DNA from: an uncultured Oscillospiraceae bacterium
GTDB lineage: Bacteria; Bacillota; Clostridia; Oscillospirales; Oscillospiraceae
Assembly (NCBI GenBank): GCA_934512135.1
Contig: CAKSWT010000010.1
Span: 1 to 64,000 of the forward strand
Reading direction: 5' to 3'
Length of the DNA stretch: 64,000 nucleotides
The notes under the pieces are model-generated. The model made no database searches, was not told the origin of the DNA, and worked only from the letters and a program-made list of their open reading frames with translations. A program made the position numbers and the translations under genes. Of the stretch, positions 59,474 through 64,000 are shown one piece after another; positions within the stretch are counted from its first letter, which is position 1; each line of letters starts with the position of its first letter.

Positions 59474-60313
59474 ATGAAAATGTGGATGAGAAAAGCGACA
59501 TTTCTTGTGATTGCGCTGATCCTGGCAATGCTCCCGGCTGCCGCCCTGGCGGCGGAGACCGTGGAGGTGAGCATCCCCGTCACCATCCACGTCACTGGTG
59601 AGGCGCCAAAGCCGGCGGAACGCTATACAGTGACGCTGCAGGGGATGGAGGATGCCCCCATGCCGGCAGAGACCACCCTGACCATTACCGGAGAGGGAAC
59701 GGCGCAGTTCCCGGCCATTGGATATACGATGCCGGGGGTCTATCAATATACAGTCAGTCAGGTCTCCGGGGATCACGCCCGGGGCAGCTATGACACCACG
59801 GTGTATACCGTGAAGGTTACGGTGACCAATGATGAGGAGGGCGGCCTGGTGGCGTCGGTGACTCTGCGGGCCGGGGAAGAGGATGAAAAGCTGGATGCCG
59901 TGGAGTTCCACAACAGCTATGCTCCGGTGCCGCCCACACCGGAGGAGACGTCTCTGACGGTGCTGAAGGTCTGGTCGGACAGCGGAAAGAACCGGCCATC
60001 TTCTGTGACGGTACAGCTTTTGGACGGCTCCACGGTAAAGGAGACCGTGACCCTGGGCAGCTGGAACAGCTGGACCTACACCTGGAAGAACCTTGACAAG
60101 ACCCACACCTGGAAGGTCCAGGAGATCAACGTACCCAAGAATTATAAGGACAGCTACGTCTACAACGACAATGTGGTGACGGTCCGCAACACGGAGTCCC
60201 TGCTGATTCAGACGGGACAGCTGAACTGGCCCATCCCGCTGCTGACGGCATTTGGCCTGGGACTGATGGCCGTGGGCGTGGTAGTGGCCGGGAGAAAACG
60301 CAAAGCGGCATAA
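59474..60313 (+). CDS. FctB-position minor pilin with Spy0128-like and CnaB domains
   Basis: A 279-residue surface protein. Signal peptide 1 to about 28 (AALAAE), a Spy0128-like domain (about 30-155, with TVTLQGMEDAPMP, YQYTVSQVSGD and VEFHNSY) and a CnaB domain (about 160-245, SLTVLKVWSDSGKNRPSSVT, WTYTWKNLDK). The C-terminus has LIQTG, then QLNWPIPLL, a hydrophobic segment and RKRKAA. The LIQTG motif resembles LPxTG. It lies last in the operon, where FctB, the wall-anchoring base pilin, lies in streptococci. Confidence 0.87.
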   Translation: MKMWMRKATFLVIALILAMLPAAALAAETVEVSIPVTIHVTGEAPKPAERYTVTLQGMEDAPMPAETTLTITGEGTAQFPAIGYTMPGVYQYTVSQVSGDHARGSYDTTVYTVKVTVTNDEEGGLVASVTLRAGEEDEKLDAVEFHNSYAPVPPTPEETSLTVLKVWSDSGKNRPSSVTVQLLDGSTVKETVTLGSWNSWTYTWKNLDKTHTWKVQEINVPKNYKDSYVYNDNVVTVRNTESLLIQTGQLNWPIPLLTAFGLGLMAVGVVVAGRKRKAA

Positions 60314-60323
60314 GGAAATAATA

Positions 60324-60359
60324 GGGCTGTCTCACGGAGAGACAGCCCATGCCGTTTTT
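60324..60359 (+). terminator. Terminator of the pilus operon
   Basis: Arms GGGCTGTCTC (60324-60333) and GAGACAGCCC (60339-60348) with loop ACGGA, followed after six bases by five T residues, 11 bases after the stop codon. Confidence 0.8.
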
Positions 60360-60383
60360 CCGCAATCGAGACGAAAATAGGGA

Positions 60384-60412
60384 TTGACATTGCCAAAAGA
60401 AGGTGCTATACT
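60384..60412 (+). promoter_or_regulatory. Consensus promoter of the trp operon
   Basis: TTGACA (60384-60389) and TATACT (60407-60412) are 17 bases apart, with TGC just before the -10 box. Transcription would start near 60419, upstream of the T-box. Confidence 0.88.
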
Positions 60413-60440
60413 GTAGAAAATTTAATTATCTAAACCGTTG

Positions 60441-60699
60441 AAGCGGAGATAACGGCAATGATGCCTTTACAGAGAGCCTGCGATGCTGAGAATCAGGCAA
60501 GAAACAAGTTGTCAAATGGACCGCTGAGGGCGCAGTCAAAAGCAAATTTGCTGAGTATACTGCGACGTTGCAGGCAGACGTTATTTGCCGGGGATATGTT
60601 GGTATCCTGCTAAGGGCACAAGTGTGAATCAAGGTGGCACCGCGGATAAGTGTTTTATTCGTCCTTGACAGAGGAGATTTCTCTGTCAAGGACTTTTTT
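60441..60699 (+). promoter_or_regulatory. T-box riboswitch specific for tRNA-Trp, with terminator
   Basis: The conserved T-box sequence AAGGTGGCACCGCGG is at 60631-60645. Upstream, the specifier region reads AAATGGACCGCTGAGG (60514-60529), which places UGG (Trp) at 60517-60519 before the family's ACC-NNTGAG. The terminator stem has arms 60661-60673 and 60681-60693 and six T residues. Uncharged tRNA-Trp would pair with UGG and the T-box, open the stem and let trpE be transcribed. The exact 5' end of stem I was not resolved. Confidence 0.92.
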
Positions 60700-60705
60700 C
60701 GTGTT

Positions 60706-60748
60706 AAAAGCTCCTTTGACGGAAGATTTCCGTCAGAGGAGCTTTTTT
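60706..60748 (+). terminator. Second tandem terminator downstream of the T-box
   Basis: Arms 60706-60724 and 60728-60746 form a 19-bp stem with one imperfect pair, loop GAT, followed by T residues. It lies only seven bases after the T-tract of the T-box terminator and has no T-box sequence of its own. Confidence 0.8.
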
Positions 60749-60769
60749 GTGTGGAAGGGATGGTGCGGT

Positions 60770-60862
60770 ATGGCACGGGTCAAACGATGGCGGCGCTTGC
60801 GGTTCGATGAAAAACAAATGCCAAAGCAATATCACAGGATCCTTTGGAGGTGCAGGTCATGA
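60770..60862 (+). CDS. Candidate small ORF between the terminators and trpE
   Basis: A 30-codon frame starts with ATG after a GGAAGGGA site and ends in a TGA that overlaps the trpE start (ATGA). The peptide is very basic and has two tryptophans (MARVKRWRRL... ...RILWRCRS). It could couple translation into trpE or be a leader peptide, or it may be chance. It is too short to judge by family. Confidence 0.3.
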   Translation: MARVKRWRRLRFDEKQMPKQYHRILWRCRS

Positions 60863-62325
60863 ATATTCGTCCCACCCTGGCGGAGGTGAAACAAATCGCT
60901 TCTGATCCAAACTACAATGTGCTCCCGGTGAGCCTTGAAATTCTCTCCGATTTTATCACGCCCATCGAAGCCGTGAAAATTCTAAAAAATCTGTCAACCC
61001 ACTGCTACATGCTGGAGTCCGCCCAGGCCAATGAAACCTGGGGAAGATATACGTTCCTTGGATTTGACCCCAAATTGGAAATCACCTGTATCGACGGGGA
61101 AATGAAAATCGGAACCCTCAAGGTAAAGACGGAGCATCCCGCTCACTACCTTCGGCAAATCCTGAGGGAATACAAGAGTCCTCGGTTTGCCCAGCTTCCA
61201 CCCTTTACAGGAGGCCTTGTGGGATATTTTTCCTACGACTATCTGGGCTACAGCGAGCCCTCGGTGAAGTGCAAGGTGGAGGACACTGAGCATTTCAAGG
61301 ATGTGGATCTGATGCTGTTTGACAAGGTCATTGCCTTTGATCATCTCCGTCAGAAGATTATTCTGATGGTCAACATGCCGCTGGATGAGGTGGAGGTCCG
61401 ATATAACAAGGCGGTGATGGAGCTAAAGCAGCTGGCTTCGCTGCTCAGAAACGGGGAAAAGAAGGAGGAGCCCAGGGGGAAGCTGCTGGGAGAAGTGATC
61501 CCTCTGTTTGACAGAGCGCAGTTTTGCAGGATGGTGGAGCGGGCCAAGCACCATATTCGAGAGGGAGATATTTTCCAGATCGTGTTGTCCAATCGGCTGT
61601 CTGCACCCTTTGAGGGGAGCTTGTTCCATACCTACCGTATGCTTCGCACCATCAATCCCTCGCCCTATATGTTCTATTTCTCCGGAACCGATGTGGAGGT
61701 TGCGGGGGCGTCTCCGGAAACCCTGGTGAAGCTGGAAAACGGTGTGCTCCACACCTTCCCCCTGGCCGGCACAAGACCCAGAGGAAAAACCGAGGAGGAG
61801 GACAAGGCCCTGGAAAAGGAACTGCTGGAGGATGAAAAGGAGCTTGCCGAGCACAATATGCTGGTGGATCTGGGGCGCAACGATCTGGGCAAAATCAGCA
61901 AGTTCGGCACGGTGCAGGTGGAAACACTGCATTCTGTAGAACGGTTTTCCCATGTGATGCACATCGGCTCTACGGTTCGGGGAGAGATCGACGAGAAGTA
62001 TGACGCATTGGATGCCATTGAGGCGGTCCTGCCTGCAGGGACGCTTTCCGGGGCGCCGAAGATCCGAGCCTGTCAGCTGATTGGAGAGCTGGAGGGCAGT
62101 AAACGGGGGATTTACGGCGGAGCCATTGGATACATCGACTTTGCCGGGAATATGGATACCTGTATTGCCATTCGCATTGCCTATCAGAAAAATGGCAAGG
62201 TGTTTGTAAGAAGCGGCGCCGGCATTGTGGCAGATTCCGTGCCGGAGCAGGAATATGAGGAATGCCTAAACAAAGCCAAGGCCTCCCTTAAGGCATTGGA
62301 GCTGGCACAGGAGGCGGACTTATGA
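60859..62325 (+). CDS. trpE: Anthranilate synthase component I
   Basis: A 488-residue chorismate-binding enzyme that makes anthranilate with TrpG. The N-terminal part has CYMLESAQANETWGRYTFLG, the LLES-type tryptophan feedback region; the catalytic part has VAGASPETLVKLENG, LVDLGRNDLGKISKFG, TLSGAPKIRACQLIGELEG and GIYGGAIGYIDFAGNMDTCI. The ATG at 60859 has TTGGAGG 8 bases upstream; a TTG at 60844 would extend it by five residues. It is under T-box control and overlaps trpG by 4 bases. Confidence 0.97.
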   Translation: MNIRPTLAEVKQIASDPNYNVLPVSLEILSDFITPIEAVKILKNLSTHCYMLESAQANETWGRYTFLGFDPKLEITCIDGEMKIGTLKVKTEHPAHYLRQILREYKSPRFAQLPPFTGGLVGYFSYDYLGYSEPSVKCKVEDTEHFKDVDLMLFDKVIAFDHLRQKIILMVNMPLDEVEVRYNKAVMELKQLASLLRNGEKKEEPRGKLLGEVIPLFDRAQFCRMVERAKHHIREGDIFQIVLSNRLSAPFEGSLFHTYRMLRTINPSPYMFYFSGTDVEVAGASPETLVKLENGVLHTFPLAGTRPRGKTEEEDKALEKELLEDEKELAEHNMLVDLGRNDLGKISKFGTVQVETLHSVERFSHVMHIGSTVRGEIDEKYDALDAIEAVLPAGTLSGAPKIRACQLIGELEGSKRGIYGGAIGYIDFAGNMDTCIAIRIAYQKNGKVFVRSGAGIVADSVPEQEYEECLNKAKASLKALELAQEADL

Positions 62326-62891
62326 TTTTACTAATCGACAGCTACGACAGCTTTTCCTATAACCTTTTTCAGCGCATCGGGGAGATTGAACCGGATATTC
62401 AGGTGATCCGCAACGATGAAAGGACGGTGGCGGAAATTCAGAGGCTGAATCCCCGCCGTATCATCCTCTCACCCGGTCCGGGCAGGCCGGAGGACGCGGG
62501 GGTTATTATGGAAACCGCCAAAACCCTTGGGAAGGAGATTCCCATTTTGGGGGTCTGTCTTGGGCATCAGGCCATCTGTGCAGCCTTTGGCGCAGAGATC
62601 ACCTATGCCAAGGAGCTGATGCACGGAAAGCAGTCCAATGTCACCTTCGACAGGAGCTGCCCGCTGTTTGCGGGGTGCCCGGAGGTGGCGCCGGTGGCGC
62701 GGTACCATTCTCTGGCGACAGACCCGGCCACCATTCCGGCGTGCCTGAAGGTCACGGCCCAGACCGCTGACGGAGAAGTGATGGCTGTTGCCCACCGGGA
62801 ATATCCCATTTATGGGGTTCAGTTTCACCCCGAGTCCATTATGACACCCAATGGAGCGCAGATGCTCAGAAATTTCATAAAGGAGATATAA
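62322..62891 (+). CDS. trpG: Anthranilate synthase component II (glutamine amidotransferase)
   Basis: A 189-residue class I amidotransferase that supplies ammonia to TrpE. Its triad is Cys in GVCLGHQAIC, and His and Glu in YGVQFHPESIMTPNG. It begins MILLIDSYDSFSYNLFQRIG, typical of the family. The start overlaps the trpE stop (ATGA). Confidence 0.97.
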   Translation: MILLIDSYDSFSYNLFQRIGEIEPDIQVIRNDERTVAEIQRLNPRRIILSPGPGRPEDAGVIMETAKTLGKEIPILGVCLGHQAICAAFGAEITYAKELMHGKQSNVTFDRSCPLFAGCPEVAPVARYHSLATDPATIPACLKVTAQTADGEVMAVAHREYPIYGVQFHPESIMTPNGAQMLRNFIKEI

Positions 62892-62894
62892 GTG

Positions 62895-63926
62895 ATGATC
62901 AAAGAGGCAATTGTAAAAATCGTCAACAAAGAGGACCTCACCTATGACGAGGCGTATACCGTGATGAACGAGATTATGAACGGGGAGACCACCCCCACAC
63001 AAAATGCCGCCTTTCTTGCGGCACTGTCCACCAAAAGCGCCAGAGCCGAGACCACCGATGAGATTGCCGGCTGTGCGGCGGCGATGAGAGCCCACGCCAC
63101 CAAGGTGGAAACCGGAATGGAGCTGCTGGAGATTGTCGGCACCGGCGGAGACAATGCCCACAGCTTTAATATCTCCACCACCTCTGCCCTGGTGGCGGCG
63201 GCAGGGGGAATTAAGGTGGCAAAGCATGGAAACCGGGCTGCCTCCTCCCAGTGCGGAACGGCGGACTGCCTGGAGGCCCTGGGGGTGAACATCCAGCAGA
63301 GCCCTGCCAGATGCATAGAGCTACTCAATGAAGTGGGAATGTGCTTCTTCTTTGCGCAGAAATACCATACCTCCATGAAGTATGTGGGCGCCATCCGCAG
63401 GGAGCTGGGGTTCCGCACCGTGTTCAATATCCTCGGGCCTCTGACCAACCCCGGTACCCCGTCGATGCAGCTTCTCGGGGTGTACGACGATTATTTGGTG
63501 GAGCCCTTGGCGCAGGTGCTGGTGAGCCTGGGGGTGAAGCGTGGCATGGTGGTGTACGGTCAGGACAAGCTGGATGAAATATCCATGAGCGCCCCAACCA
63601 AGGTCTGTGAGATCCGTGACGGTTGGTTCAAATCCTCGGTGATTACTCCGGAGGAGTTCGGGCTGACCCGCTGCGCCAAGGAGGATTTGAAGGGCGGCAC
63701 TCCCGAGGAGAATGCACAGATCACCCTGGCCATTCTCCGGGGCGCAAAGGGGCCCAAACGGGATGCCGTGCAGATGAACGCAGGGGCTGCCCTCTACCTT
63801 GGCGGCAAGGCGGAGAGCCTGGGAGCGGGAATTTCCCTGGCGGGGGAGATTCTTGACTCGGGCAAAGCCCTGGAAACCCTGAACCAGCTGATTGAAGTCA
63901 GCAACCGGCCGGAGGTAGCGGGATGA
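62895..63926 (+). CDS. trpD: Anthranilate phosphoribosyltransferase
   Basis: A 343-residue enzyme that joins anthranilate to phosphoribosyl pyrophosphate. VGTGGDNAHSFNISTTSALV is the PRPP-binding loop, KHGNRAASSQCGTADCLEAL follows, and HTSMKYVGAIRRELGFRTVFN with LGPLTNP marks the anthranilate site. The ATG at 62895 is preferred to the GTG just before it, both being close to AAAGGAG. It is 3 bases after trpG and overlaps trpC. Confidence 0.96.
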   Translation: MIKEAIVKIVNKEDLTYDEAYTVMNEIMNGETTPTQNAAFLAALSTKSARAETTDEIAGCAAAMRAHATKVETGMELLEIVGTGGDNAHSFNISTTSALVAAAGGIKVAKHGNRAASSQCGTADCLEALGVNIQQSPARCIELLNEVGMCFFFAQKYHTSMKYVGAIRRELGFRTVFNILGPLTNPGTPSMQLLGVYDDYLVEPLAQVLVSLGVKRGMVVYGQDKLDEISMSAPTKVCEIRDGWFKSSVITPEEFGLTRCAKEDLKGGTPEENAQITLAILRGAKGPKRDAVQMNAGAALYLGGKAESLGAGISLAGEILDSGKALETLNQLIEVSNRPEVAG

Positions 63927-64000
63927 CCATACTGGATCAGCTGGCGGATCAGGCACGTATCCGTGTGGCGGAAGCCAAGAAAAGGGTGCCCCTCCAGACG
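63923..64000 (+). CDS. trpC: Indole-3-glycerol phosphate synthase, N-terminal part (cut by window edge)
   Basis: The first 26 codons read MTILDQLADQARIRVAEAKK followed by RVPLQT, matching the N-terminal helix of TrpC, and the position after trpD fits. The start overlaps the trpD stop by 4 bases (ATGA). The rest lies outside the window. Confidence 0.82.
   Translation, partial: MTILDQLADQARIRVAEAKKRVPLQT

Noticed and set aside
1..64000. tRNA or rRNA genes
   Set aside because: I checked the larger intergenic gaps for cloverleaf arms and conserved rRNA stretches and found none; a covariance search would be needed to be certain.

Overview
The window looks like a chromosomal segment of a fairly GC-rich anaerobic Firmicute, most likely a gut Clostridium-group bacterium of the Oscillospiraceae type. 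This rests on the gene set and order (plsX-rnc-radical SAM-smc-ftsY, a sufCBDSU operon led by an Rrf2 regulator, a Trp T-box in front of trpEGDC, TrkH/TrkA potassium uptake, EF-P followed by a CD1247-type zinc-ribbon protein), on Gram-positive surface pili with a class B sortase, and on strong AGGAGG ribosome binding sites. No tRNA, rRNA, CRISPR array or intact transposon was seen.

Region 1 (1-20.0 kb) is an accessory, probably catabolic, cluster. It has three transcription blocks. Leftward: a subtype-B tannase-like esterase and a solute-binding lipoprotein. Rightward: two NTF2/SnoaL-like proteins, a MaoC/FAS1-type double hot-dog dehydratase and two solute-binding lipoproteins. Leftward again: an FAD-dependent reductase, a fourth solute-binding lipoprotein, a flavodoxin-like protein and a parallel beta-helix protein. 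An AraC-type and a PucR/CdaR-type regulator sit at the block boundaries. Two near-identical palindromes, one in front of the rightward block and one in front of the PucR gene, tie the blocks into one regulon. The four lipoproteins are related to each other, yet no ABC permease or ATPase is present. Several unrelated enzymes of the cluster carry Pro/Gly-rich inserts. The substrate cannot be read from the sequence. The esterase family, the reductase-flavodoxin pair and the dehydratase-like folds suggest uptake and reductive processing of an ester-linked (perhaps polyphenolic or other cyclic) compound.

Region 2 (20.4-42.3 kb) is a rightward run of housekeeping genes: a membrane protein, K+ uptake (TrkH/TrkA), an rRNA-type methyltransferase, dprA, topA, trmFO, plsX, rnc, a radical SAM protein, smc, ftsY, rph, rdgB, a YhbY protein, a fused nadD-yqeK, rsfS and leuS. 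It serves DNA topology and segregation, RNA maturation, lipid synthesis and ribosome silencing.

Region 3 (42.3-53.4 kb) holds rpsU, a convergent hypothetical gene, a YqeG-type phosphatase, efp with a zinc-ribbon partner, a module of DUF6320 protein + acyltransferase + alpha/beta hydrolase, and the complete SUF iron-sulfur assembly operon with its own Rrf2 regulator.

Region 4 (53.5-60.3 kb) has an HTH-only LysR-type protein and then a five-gene sortase-assembled pilus operon. Its order (tip adhesin, SipA-like protein, FctA-like pilin, class B sortase, FctB-like pilin) matches the streptococcal FCT pilus locus. The operon has a strong promoter and a long structured leader; internal hairpins lie between pilin and sortase. 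The SipA-like protein lacks both signal-peptidase catalytic residues.

Region 5 (60.3-64.0 kb) is a tryptophan operon: promoter, Trp-specific T-box with tandem terminators, a candidate small basic ORF, trpE, trpG, trpD and the start of trpC, cut by the window edge.
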